Part shown: positions 52,626-63,324 of the stretch, piece after piece | Numbering within the stretch: position 1 is the stretch's first letter | How the letters are laid out: each line of letters starts with the position of its first letter | Assembly (NCBI RefSeq): GCF_033958435.1 | Contig: NC_134152.1 | Location: 15,672,001 to 15,736,000, forward strand | DNA: 64,000 nucleotides | Source: Carettochelys insculpta | Taxonomy: Eukaryota; Chordata; Testudines; Carettochelyidae | Direction: 5' to 3' | The notes under the pieces: generated by a model | Seen by the model: only the letters and a program-made list of their open reading frames with translations | Told to the model about the DNA's origin: nothing | Database searches by the model: none | Position numbers and translations under genes: made by a program

Positions 52626-53654
52626 AGCCCGTCTCATCAGCACAGTCATAAATGCAGGGGGACATCCCCAACAGGTGTTGGAGTCTCATCCTGCCCTTTC
52701 CAAGCTGGGCCAGAGGCTGTGGGGCAGTCTGGGGGGAACCCAGTCCCCTTTCACTTGATCCAGGGACTCTAGGTAGCTGCTACAGGAGGAGCTGTCTCCC
52801 TCAGCCCAAAGTGCACTTGCCTGCTCCCTGAGCCACTTCCCCAGATGCTTTGCCCACTATGTTCTACCAGCTGCTGCCCTTTCTTCTTGCAGGCTCTCTG
52901 CAGTTCTATCCTCCTTCCTGATCTATCCCCTTTTTTCTTGCCTCCTCCTTACCTGAGGGGAAGCCTTTTAAAAGGGTTCCATGGGCCTTAAGTGGCTGCA
53001 GGTGTTTGACTAGCCCCAGGTGCTGGGTTAGCCTGCTGCTGCAGGCTGATGATTGACAAGCCTCAGTCCCAGGGAAACATGAAGGCCCTAACCCAACTGC
53101 TCACATACTTGCCCTCCACAAGATCGCTATAGAATGCTGCAGGCTGGGCTGTGGTCCCCCACAGTAGATATGCTAGTAAAACTCCTATACTGTGGACAGG
53201 ACATTAGCATAAATCATTACAAAACTGTTTTTGAATCTGCAGACAGCTCAAAACGACCCTAAGGGGTGATCTGCCTACCCCCAATTAATCTAATTGAATC
53301 TTGGTGGTTAAAACTAATCACAGGAGTTTAAATGTAAGAATTATTTAATTAATGATTATTTTAGCACATTTGAGATAGAATAAAATAGACTCTACAAGGA
53401 GAAATTTTAAAATGAGACTTTTTTGAGAGGGAAATGCAGATAGAAGACAAGAGAGAAGAAAAAGAAAAACAGAAAAGGTGGGGGTTAAGAGACAGAAACA
53501 AGGGGTAGAAATAGCGGTAATCTGGTACTTGGTCAGATTCCCTTACTGAATTATCTGGAATACAATAATAAGGCGCTGAATAGGCTAATTTCTTCCTTGT
53601 TGAGGTACCCTTGTGAATCTAAAGATAATATTTATCCTATAATTTCCTTTCCTC

Positions 53655-54408
53655 CAGAAGTGGGTTAGCATTCAGCCCTTTTAGGATTAGACCCCCCTGC
53701 GCTGCTTGCAGGCCATATGCCACCACTCCCATTGGCTGGAAATTTTGGCCAGTGGGAGTTGGGGGGGGCACTGCTGTTGGATGGTAATACGGAGCCATCT
53801 GTGTCCTTCCCCCAAACCGCCACCAGAGCTGTGCCAAGTAGGCAAACCCATCTTTGGCCACCTCCAGCTAAGACCCCACACCCCCAGCCCACTCCTGAGC
53901 CCTACTTCCCACCCAGAACTTGCACCCCCAGCCTTTCTGCACCCTACCCCCTGCCCAGACCATGCACCCCCCGACTCAACTCCTTCACCCTGCCATCTGC
54001 CCAGATACTGCACATCCACTGCCAGCGCACTCCCTCACAGCTTCTCTTACAAACTGAACCCCTTATTCTGTGCCCCACCCCAGAGCCTAAGGGGCCTCAA
54101 AAATCTATCAGCCCCAGGCACCCCAAATAGTTAATCTGGCCCTGCAGGAAGCCCTGAACCTTGATGCATCCCTCTCCAGGGCTGGAGTGTGAGGGGAACC
54201 CTAACATCCCATGTTGCCTGAGAGCCATGAGTATCGCTCTCTTTTTTCAACCAAAGATCACATCTGAGATTTTGGTTGTTTGTTTGTTTTGTTCTTTTGT
54301 TTTTGTGGGAGGTTGGTTTTTTGACTTATCATTTGTGTGTGGCCCCCAATTGATTTTTTTGGTGGGTCAGTGGCCCCCAACCCCCCAAAAAAGGTGCTCC
54401 ACCCCTAG
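53655..54408. mobile_element. hAT-like repeat
   Basis: Shares the blocks CACTCCCATTGGCTGGAAA and GGGTCAGTGGCCCCCAA, ending GCTCCACCCCTAG, with other hAT-type repeats in the window. Pro-rich overlapping open frames on the plus strand are composition effects. Confidence 0.5.
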
Positions 54409-54490
54409 AACAATAGCTGTTGCTGTTGGCAAAAGTGATGGGCATTGTAGAATCCTCCAAGATGGATAAAAGAACTTTTCCTCTTTTACT

Positions 54491-54600
54491 CTGTCCCACG
54501 AAAGCTCACCAAATAAATTATTTTGTTAGTCCTTAAAGTGCTACTTGACTGCTTTTTTGTTTTGATAGTATATAGACTAGCAGGGCTCCCTCTCTGTTAC
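54491..54600 (+). mobile_element. Penelope-like element end fragment
   Basis: Runs from CTGTCCCACGAAAGCTCACC through CTTAAAGTGCTACTTGACTG to the terminal CTCTCTGTTAC, the same terminus as in the long copy. Confidence 0.8.
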
Positions 54601-55221
54601 TGGGAGATCACATGTGTCAAACAGGAAGCTGTTGGAATGTTCTATTGTATCTTCGGGGGCGGGGGGGGGGAGATTTTATACAAAATGTAACTAAGCCCAC
54701 TAATAGGAGATAAGCGACCCAGTGAAATCAAAAGAAATTTATAGGAGACAGATCTGTGAATTAATTTTGTTTTAAATCTCCATTTAAAAGAAATGGGTTC
54801 ACATGTATTTTCTTTTGATAATGAAGATCTCCTCAAGAACAGATCAGTCAGCCTGCCTACTTTCTATATAGGTGAGCTACTTAATCACTAACTCTTCTAT
54901 AACTTTTGGATAATTATAATTTTTCACTTTTGAAGCACTTAACTTGTTTCTTGTGTAATTACGGTTTGTGAACAGCTGTAACAGTTACGAAAAATGCAAT
55001 GAATTTTAGTTTAAACAAAATGAGGAAGTTTCAGTTCACCTTGTTGCATGTTGCATATAGTTATAATCTGTCTGCTTCTATTACAAGTTCTTGCTTTTCA
55101 ATGTAAGTTATTAATTAATAAAATTTTACTATATATAAAGTGGTGTGAAAAACTAGTATATTTTTATGCCTATACATATACCAAATGTTTCCAAAGCACT
55201 TTGCAGACTGAAATGCAGCTA

Positions 55222-55400
55222 TAGTAGAAACTCAGAGTTATGAATCCCTCTGGAATGGAGGTTGTCCATAACTGGAAGGTTTCTAACTCTGAACAAATCA
55301 TGGTTGTTTTATTGAAAGTTTTTGAAACTTCACTGTGCAGAAAGAAAGGATGCTTTTAACTGTCTTAACTAAAAAGAAACAAGCATAGAAATAGTTCCTT
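55222..55400 (+). mobile_element. Tc1/mariner-type end fragment
   Basis: TA followed by TAGTAGAAACTCAGAGTTAT is a diverged copy of the left end of the element at 11264. The right end was not found. Confidence 0.5.
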
Positions 55401-55822
55401 TGCCTTGTCAGATCTTTTATAAAGCCCTTGCCCTTTATTTTTAGTAATTTACATCTAACACAGTATTGTACTGTGTTTGCTGGAGGAGAGTGCCTGATTG
55501 CGTACTTCCAGTTCCCAATAAGGTATGTGGTTGATTGGTCAGTGGTCAGTCCATTGCCCGTGACTCTGAGTTTGTACTGGATCTTTCAGTCAATCACTTT
55601 AGCACACTTCAAAATAAAAGTGGGTACAAGAAATATTTTGGTCAAGAATATTGGGAGAAATGTGTGTTGTTAATACAACAAATAAAATAATAAATAAAAG
55701 TTAAAAAAAGTTTTTAATACCCTCATAAAGAAAATCTATTAAGCACTCATCCAATAAATACTGCTATGTAGATTTGATAGTACCAGGCAGAGACTAAATC
55801 GAAGCAGGTCTTTGCCCACAAA

Positions 55823-55885
55823 AACTTATGCTCCAAAATATCTGTTAGTCTATAAAGTGCCACAGGACTTCTTGTTGTTATAGAA
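55823..55885 (+). mobile_element. Penelope-type tail fragment
   Basis: The words ACTTATGCTCCAAAATATCT and TTAGTCTATAAAGTGCCAC are the well-known short tail found through reptile and bird genomes. Confidence 0.6.
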
Positions 55886-56618
55886 GGATTGCTATTACTC
55901 TTGCAGTTGTTAATTTTTTTTTCTATCAGACATTTCCTGCCAGGAAGTCAAGAGTTCTGCAACATACAGAGTCCCAGGAATTATCCTTGACTATCTCTCT
56001 GTATTTGCAGTGGTTCCATTTGTGCTCCAACATCATTGGTGCTGGCAATCCTACCTTGTGAGTAACATTTCATTGCTTACCATCTGAACCAGAGAAAGTG
56101 AAAGTAGTGAAGATCTGGGAACAGGTGAGACATGTAACTTATTGTAACCAATCCCTTTCTTCAGCTTGATGCCATTTACATTGAAACATATGTGTTACTG
56201 GAAATAGTTCAAGGCCAAGGAGTTGCATCTTTTGCATCTTTAGTACAAGACAAGGCCATTGCTCCAGACCAGCTTTTGAATGGCAAGGTCAAGAAAGAAA
56301 TAAAACTTTTTAGCAGCATATAAAATACATTTTTAAGCTTTTAGAAAAAAAATAATCAGCCTTTAAACTTTTTTAAATTTTTTTTATGCATTGGGTGCCC
56401 TCAGATGCCTGGTTGCTAGGAGCCCCAAAAACACCTAAGATGCATATAGCTAGCAATTAGGAATAAATCAAATTGTAGGACTGTTTGTGAAAAACAGATG
56501 TTCTAAAAGTGAAGATATTAATTGGATGCATTCTTTTGATGTATAGTTGTCCTGTAAATCATGTTGCTGCCTCCTCTGAGCATCCTATTTGGATTGGCTG
56601 CCTGCTGTTCATCTTTAG

Positions 56619-56715
56619 ATAATGGCTTACTGAGGACTCCACCAATGGGCTGGCTGCCTTGGGAACGTTTTAGATGCAATACCGATTGCAAAACGGATCC
56701 TGAAAATTGCATCAG
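56619..56715 (+). CDS. NAGA-like exon A (TPPMGW exon)
   Basis: The acceptor CTTTAG precedes AT, which completes an Asp codon. The exon encodes [19 protein letters not shown] and [12 protein letters not shown], the start of the mature enzyme with two conserved Cys. The donor is GTGAAA, which is weak after the G. On the other strand this overlaps a spurious ORF. Confidence 0.9.
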
Positions 56716-59700
56716 GTGAAATAATGGATTAAGAATTATTAAGCTTTGTGCTAGAGTTAAGAGGATGTTGAACAAACTTTTGGTTTCATCTGTCTCAGCC
56801 TTTATAAAAATAAGACAAAAGACCAAGGCTGTGTCTGTACTACAAAAATAATTTCGAAATTGCTTACTTCAAAGTACAATTTTGAAGTAAGCAACTTTGA
56901 AGTAGAGCATCTACACACACCCTGCTTCGAAGTTGAACTTTGAAGTAGGGCACTATTCCATTCCTGGGAATGGAGTAAGGACTTCAAAGTTGGGCTCCCT
57001 ACTTCGAAGTTAACTTTGAAGTAAGGGAAAATGTGTGTAGACTCTCTGCTGGCTACTTCGATGTAGTGCTTAATGTTGAAGTTAACTTCGAAGTTAGTTC
57101 CTAGTGTAGACGCACCCCAAATGCACAGTTTTGCGACAAATATAATGTTAGAACAATGTTTGTAAGAGCAGTGCCTCCTTCATAACACTTCTCATAATAT
57201 TAAGTACACAGAATGCTGGTTGCTAGATTCCATGGAGGATGCCTGCATAGATTTAGATAAAATTTTAGCATAAAAATAAATCCAAGTTAGGTCAATTATA
57301 ATAGATTAGAAGATGGCTTTGAATATAAAATTCTCAATTCACTTATTTTAATAATCTTATTTACAAAAGAATTATATTTTGCTACTCAAAGTAGAAGAAT
57401 GGTTGAATAGCAGTTGTACCTGAAGCCACCTCATGATAATTGTAATCTTACACCATTTACTGAAGGTGTTTATATTTTTTCTTCCCCTTTTTTCAGCTGA
57501 GCTTTTTTCTTCAAAGAAGTCTTGTTGGATTTAGTTTTTCACCCTTCCCCTTTCTCTTATGAAGAACACTTTGTATTACTGTCCCTATTGTACATGCCAA
57601 TTTTTATCCTTTAGTCTTCAAATCTCATTTGTGGAGGCCTTCAAGGGCTTCCTATATCATTATGTTTCCCATTTCCAAATATACTGAAAAAAACAAGAGT
57701 GCTTTATTGCAGCCATTTTGAGAGATGGCCAAGATTTGTTCAAAAAGGGAAGCTGAAAATGCTGTGTTTCTACAACAAGGAGAAAACAAGGTTCATGTAC
57801 TCAACTAGAATCAGGACAGAACCAGCTAGGAAAAATTGAGAGAACTCCCTCTACTGTTCTATCTCAGGAGTGTTATTTTTAAATTCCTGCTTCATAGTTT
57901 TGAATTAATAAATACAAGCAAACAAAGCAAGCTGAACTTTAGATTTGACACTAAAAAGGCTAAGTATGCCAAATACTTAAGTGTATTAACATTGCTAAGA
58001 TTGTAGCACTTTCTTATAATTCAAAGAACAGGACATGTTTTTTGTTCAGCTTGGTAATGTTTGAACAACAGTAGCCAAGGAGACAAATACTTTCACCACT
58101 TCTGTAACCCTGACAAAAAACCTACCTAAAGACAGATTTTTTTGTCATATTAAATGAATAAAACAATGGTTGACCTTTAAAATGGAAAACTCCCTTAATC
58201 AAATTATTGTAAAGTGGGTTCTATACAATTGTTATACCATTACAACAAATTTCCAAAAATTGTTTCTTTGAACACCCCAAATAACCCTGGGGATAGTCCT
58301 TTCAATAGGTATTTCAGCCATTGGGCTGTTAAAAATTTATCCTTAAGTATTGATATGTATCCATCTAAAAGTCACACTTTTACAGAAACTTGAAAGCAAT
58401 ACCAATACTCTGAATTATACACTGTATAGACTACACTGAATCTAAGATGAATTTCTATTTTGTCCCCTTAACATGGTGACTGCCATCTTCAGATCTTTTA
58501 GACTAAAGAGGGAAAGGTCTGCTACAAACTTGGAAGGGATACCTTTAAAGAAAAGTTCAGGAGCTGGAGGAAGTAGTACAGGTGAACCAGAATTTAACCA
58601 TTTTCCCTATGGGTATCTCTACACTTATGGGAAGATCAGCACACTAGCAGTCGATCTTTCAAGTTTCGATTTGGCATGCCTAATGGGGGCATTCTAAATC
58701 AAACTCTCATGCTGCCATGTTGACCCCAGTACTCCTGACAGTTGCAAGGAGTAAGGAAAGTCAATGGGAGAGTTTCTTCTATTGACCTCTCGCTGTGTAG
58801 ATGACAATAAAATCAATCTCACAAGAAGCAATGGGCTTCAATTATGGTAAGAGAGGTTTAGGTTGGACATTAGGAAAAATTTCCTTACTGTCAGGGTGGT
58901 TAAGTACTGGAGTAAATTGCATAGGGTAGTTGTAGGGTCTCCATTATTGGACATATTTTAGAAAAGGTTGGATACATATCTTAACAGGTGATCTAGATGG
59001 TGCTTGGACCTGCTATGAGGGCAGGGGACTGGACTTGATTACCTCTTGAGGTTCCTTCCAGTTCTAGTATTCTGTGATTCTATGATTTTAGCTATGTTGA
59101 CTCCAGCTATACAATTCTCATAGCTGGATTTGCATATCTAAAATCGATTTTACCTTCTAGTGTTGACCTTTGACTCGGTGGCCAGCCAGCAAGGCATGTT
59201 GGAGCATGGTTCATTTGGAATTACCATTTTTCATGCAGTGTAGGTTCAAAGTGCCTTAACTCCCCAAAATCTCCCATCAGGGGCAAGTGTAGACATAGCC
59301 AAAGGGTCTGGAATCGGGACCTTACCTTTGCAAAGGTATTGTATTATATTATAATTGCAAAGGTAAGGTCCTGATTCCAGACCCTTTGGCTATGTCTGCA
59401 CTTGCCCCCTACTTTGAAGGGGGCATGGTAATCAGCCTGATGGGAGATTTTGGGGAGTTAAGGCACTTTGAACCTACACTGCATGTTGGCACTTTGAAGT
59501 TTGACACTTTGAAGTTGCCATGGGGAGAATTAGCGTAATGAAGTGCTGAATATTCATTCTAGCACATCATTAGTAACCTTCCATGCCCTCTTTGAAGTTG
59601 GGGGCAAGTGTAGACATAGCCTTTGAGTTCTCTGCAAACATATATAAATAAGCCAAATGTAAGATGTCAATAATTTTGTAAATGCAGTCTTCTGTTTGTT

Positions 59701-62700
59701 ACCAGCGAGCACTTGATCAAAAGTATGGCAGACAAGATGGCAGAAGATGGATGGAAGGAGCTGGGTTATGAATATGTGAACCTTGATGATTGCTGGTCTG
59801 CAAAAGAAAGGGATTCACAGGGCAGGCTTCAGCCAGACCCAGATAGGTTTCCAAGTGGCATAAAAGCCCTTGCTAATTATGTAAGTTAAGTTAACTATAT
59901 GTACATAAGCTCTGGTTTTTCACTGTGGTATCTCAGATGTAGATGTTAAATGCAATTTTCCTTTGAATGTAGAGAAACATATTATAAAATGACATATCAT
60001 ACTGTGGAATTCACTTAAATGACAACTAATAAATTCCATGCTACTTGCCTGGAAACAATACAAGGAACGGCTTGATTATAATATGTCTAAATGATTCTGT
60101 CCATATCTGTAAAGGAAATACATATTGGATTTTCATTGTGCCTGCACATGTGGATGACAATCAGTGGAAACTTAAGGTTAATCAGCATTATTCCTTAAGA
60201 GTTTATTAACATGCTCTGGGTTTAGAATTGAAAGGAAGGATATAGGTATATTTACAAATGAATGATGATGAATTATTCTGTGCAGCTGGTCACTTACTCA
60301 GTGTGTTTGAATTCAAATAAAGTTGAACTCAGCAAGGCCCCAGCACTGCAGAGTTTCACATGTATTTACCAATTTACACATTTGGGGAGTTCCACTGAAG
60401 TCAATGTCATGATAAGCATGGGTGTGATTGTAGGACGGAGCCTTAATTGTTATTTGGAACGAAAGCTATATTTTGCAGGTAGGCAGTGATATAATGGCTA
60501 ATATGGAGAACCAGGAACTGCCATTCCTGGTTTCTGTTCTTACTTGTGCCACTTGTTGTGTGACCAAAGGTAAGCCTCTGAATCGTTCTGTTTTGTTTCT
60601 ACCAAATATGTGTAAGAATGCTTACCAATATCCTAATCCTTGTGAACTGTTTTGAGATCCATGCATGAAAGGCAACATATTACTCCAAGTAATTAACCTT
60701 CTAGCTATATTTTTCACTGTGTATCCAAAGCACACATTACTGCATACAGTCAGTTTTTTAGGGCTCTGGTATGCAAAGGCTGTAAGAACACCATTACCAG
60801 AATAGGCAGAGACCTCATGAGCAAGCATCCAAGAGAAATCTAACTTCAAAAAAGCAATGGAGATATTTAACAGAAGAGAGATTTAGTATCACAACAGATA
60901 TGGAATCATACACTAATCAGAGTCATTATCATTGGCTTTACCAGGTACATTCCAAAGGGCTGAAGTTTGGAATTTATAGTGACATGGGTAACTACACCTG
61001 CAGTGGCTATCCTGGGACCACACTGGACACCGTTGATACAGATGCCAAAACATTTGCAGAATGGGAAGTTGACATGCTGAAGCTTGATGGCTGCTATTCC
61101 AACTCATCTGTCAAAGCAATAGGTTTGTTACTTAGGATTAACCATTGAACAAGGGGATTGCTGGCTCAGGAATTTTGTTTTATTTTTAAATTAAACTGCT
61201 TAAACTTGGATTTTTCAGTTTTGTAAAAAGCCTGTAAAATCTTCAAGTTCTGTGAAGCAGTAAGTTTGCTCTTCATCCCTGGTTTTTAATCTCCAAATAA
61301 TTTCCATGTATTTCTTTATTAGGTTGGGGTGAATATAAATTTGTGTTTTTAAAGCTCATTATAGAGTTCTGGTGTTTTATGATCTTGCTCTAAGTGATGT
61401 TTCCTTCCATCCACTTTGTAATGCAGCTTTAATCTATTTTATGTAGAAACAAGATTCAAAATAAGGCCCATCAGTGTTCTAACTGTATATATTGTTGTGA
61501 CATTGTGAACTTTCACTTCTTACAAGTGAGCTCATAATTAGAGTAAGTTTAGAAGACCTATTATTACAACAGTACACTTTTATAAATATATGTATTTATA
61601 TATGTAACCACAAGAAAGTAAGTATAGCAAGGTCACGACATTTGTGAGTTCAGTTATTTGTGGATCCTGAACTCCCACGTGTGGTACCGGCGGAGGAGAT
61701 TGTCTGACCTGGCCCCTCCATCATGGGGCTGCCGAAGTCCCCTGCAGTGGGGGTCCCACACCACAGCAGCGGCCGCCGGCTCCAGCCTGGCCTATATAGA
61801 GCAGGGTGCCCAACCCTTCCTCCGGCCGGGGCATGGCCTGGCCACCGACCAACTCCCCACGGCCCCACTGCCAGGCTCCTCACCCCACTGCTGCCCACAG
61901 CTGCCTGGGAATCCACCAGGTTCCGCTCCCCCAGCTGAGGTAAAATGGGATAAAATTATAGGCGCAAAATTCAACATTCACGAGGGTTCTCAAAACTGAA
62001 CACTTGCGAATGCTGTGACCCTACTGTAGTATAAAGCCAACTGCTTCAAAACCTAAGTCCTCTTTGTATATAAAGAGCACTATGGAGACTGCTTACAAAA
62101 TTATGACTCCCGATTTATTCTAAGTGAGTAAATCTGATACGGTAAATAGGACTTTGATCCCAGACTGTTACAGTAAGTGTTTAGAAACAAAAGATACTGA
62201 GGGGGCAAGATCCTGTACTTGCAGCAACCCTTTTCCCAAAACGTGTTCACATGCATAAAAGCTTTCCGGAACATAATCACTTCAAAATGTTCATCAGTTT
62301 CCTGCTGTCCTAAAAGACAGTCATTGGTTTTTTCCCAAAGCCAGACTTCCTTAGTGGCAGAATAGTATAGTTCTACTGTTGTTTTTCTTACATTCTCAGA
62401 AACAGTCAATTTTGGGCATGGTCATAAATTGTAACTATAATCTTCATGTAAAAGAAGCCTTTAATTAGCCATGTTCCATATATAATTCATGTTCCATATG
62501 TAATTCTCCATGGGGATTTTCCATTCTTATCTTCATAAAATGAGCAAGTGAAATACATAATAGCAGTAATAGTGTTCTAATTTAATGTTAAGGTTACCTT
62601 GCATTACTATCCAATATTCAATTTTGTGTAGGCTACCCAAAGATGAGCATTGCTTTGAACAAAACAGGAAGACCTATCGCTTACTTATGTAGCTGGCCAG

Positions 62701-62726
62701 CCTATGAAGGAGGGCTTCCCCCAAAG
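56619..62726 (+). CDS. NAGA-like lysosomal alpha-glycosidase (GH27), 5'/middle part; incomplete
   Basis: Four exons (56619-56715, 59706-59880, 60945-61122, 62632-62726) join in frame to give 182 codons of a glycoside hydrolase family 27 enzyme, about residues 18-200 of the family. Motifs: [60 protein letters not shown] with the nucleophile Asp, and [13 protein letters not shown]. In human NAGA the loop Ser188/Ala191 accepts N-acetylgalactosamine, while GLA has Glu/Leu. Here Ser and Ala are present, so NAGA-type specificity is expected; it would remove terminal alpha-GalNAc in lysosomes. No stop or frameshift is seen. The signal-peptide exon is not identified and the acid/base Asp and C-terminal part lie beyond 64000. 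It could be NAGA itself or a paralogue. Confidence 0.9.
56827..57116. mobile_element. Non-autonomous TIR DNA transposon (MITE)
   Basis: GGCTGTGTCTGTACTAC at the left and GTGTAGACGCACC at the right, with an interior of inverted TACTTCGAAGT-type words. It starts about 110 bp after exon A. Confidence 0.7.
58822..59093 (+). mobile_element. CR1 LINE 3' end
   Basis: GGTTGGACATTAGGAAAAAT, TTACTGTCAGGGTGGTTAA, GGACTTGATTACCTC and the terminal ATTCTGTGATTCTATG are the classic CR1 3' UTR with its short tandem tail. Confidence 0.9.
59213..59500. repeat. Inverted duplication with AT-rich centre
   Basis: Arms around 59213-59330 and 59355-59500 read as reverse complements, including CAAAGGGTCTGGAATC and GGACCTTACCTTTGCAA, separated by an AT-only spacer near 59336-59355. 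The left arm lacks about 30 bp present in the right. Confidence 0.8.
59388..59623. mobile_element. Non-autonomous TIR DNA transposon (MITE)
   Basis: GGCTATGTCTGCACTTGCCC at the left and the inverted GGCTATGTCTACACTTGCCC at the right. A short CTTTG is shared by both flanks. It ends about 80 bp before exon B. Confidence 0.75.
59706..59880 (+). CDS. NAGA-like exon B
   Basis: After TTACCAG, 175 nt encode [36 protein letters not shown] and [17 protein letters not shown] is part of the active-site strand. The donor GTAAGT is strong. Confidence 0.95.
59881..60944. other. Intron of the NAGA-like gene
   Basis: No repeat family or exon is recognised. Short open frames on either strand have no domain signature. 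Confidence 0.6.
60945..61122 (+). CDS. NAGA-like exon C, nucleophile exon
   Basis: After TACCAG, 178 nt encode [49 protein letters not shown]. The Asp of KLDG is the catalytic nucleophile (Asp156 in human NAGA). GYPGTTLD is NAGA-like; GLA differs here. An N-glycosylation site NYT and another NSS are visible. Confidence 0.96.
61625..62026. mobile_element. Tc1/mariner-type non-autonomous element
   Basis: The ends TAGCAAGGTCACGACATT and, inverted, CAGTAGGGTCACAGCATT are flanked by TA (61623-61624 and 62027-62028). The GC-rich 400-bp interior gives ORFs on both strands but no transposase. Confidence 0.75.
62632..62726 (+). CDS. NAGA-like exon D, specificity-loop exon
   Basis: After TTTTGTGTAG, 95 nt encode [20 protein letters not shown] and [11 protein letters not shown]. 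Ser and Ala of CSWPA are the NAGA-type specificity residues. NKT is a potential glycosylation site. The donor GTATCA is followed by intron to the window end. Confidence 0.95.
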
Positions 62727-63324
62727 GTATCACCACTATTTTATTTTATTGTTCTTTACCTGATGTTATTGAGCTATCTAGGACCTCATGACAAGTGGCT
62801 GAAACTTATTTGAGTTAACTGCACACTTACCAAGCTAGTCATTAATTTCTGTGTGCTGATACCACCTTGTCAGATAAACAACTTTACTTCATTAATGAAA
62901 TATCAAAGTCTACTGCTTTTCCAGTGTGTCTAGGAGAAAGCTGTGCCTTGTAGATACCAGTCTCTCCTATTCAGATTATGGGTGTGACATTTGAAAATAA
63001 AGTAACCCAGTAAAAGTGTCTGCTCTTCTCAGATTACAAATGGAAGATAAACCACTATCTTAAAATCAGTTGTTCTTCCTTTGTTCTCAAACAGTTTTTT
63101 TCCCCAACACACATATATATATTCTATTCTAGGGAACATTTTGCTTGTTTAAAAATGTTAAAATACCCTACTTGCTTTTCTCAAGAACATTTCTGCTTAT
63201 TAGTTTTTTAAAATATTTTTATCTCAATACTTTTGTGAATTTGATGATGGAAAATACCACTTATATAGTATAAGCTGTAGCAAACCAGTATTGTTATACA
63301 CTTTCCTTTCCCAACTACTTTTTA
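62727..63324. other. Intron of the NAGA-like gene
   Basis: AT-rich sequence after exon D with no recognised element. The next exon is expected to the right of the window. Confidence 0.6.

Larger units (their letters stand above)
45091..56618. other. Intergenic transposon-rich block
   Basis: Between the CpG island and the first recognised NAGA-like exon. It contains MITEs at 45548-46212, the PIF/Harbinger element at 46815-51000, Penelope derivatives at 51223-51403, 54491-54600 and 55823-55885, a TIR element at 51769-52437, a MITE half at 52438-52625, a hAT-like repeat at 53655-54408 and a Tc1/mariner end at 55222. The 52630-53650 and 55400-56600 parts show nothing recognisable. The missing first exon of the NAGA-like gene may be hidden here. 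Confidence 0.7.
56716..59705. other. Intron of the NAGA-like gene
   Basis: Contains a MITE at 56827-57116, plain AT-rich sequence to about 58600, a CR1 3' end at 58822-59093, an inverted duplication at 59213-59500 and a MITE at 59388-59623. Confidence 0.8.

Noticed and set aside
55980..56070. Candidate signal-peptide exon for the NAGA-like gene near CCTACCTTGTGAGT
   Set aside because: No in-frame ATG and the hydrophobic run is poor; phase could not be made to fit exon A convincingly.
56518..56826. 102-codon minus-strand frame
   Set aside because: Antisense shadow over the TPPMGW exon of the NAGA-like gene.
60622..60849. Short minus-strand frame containing [15 protein letters not shown]
   Set aside because: Looks protein-like at first sight but has no recognisable family and no supporting splice context; left as intron.
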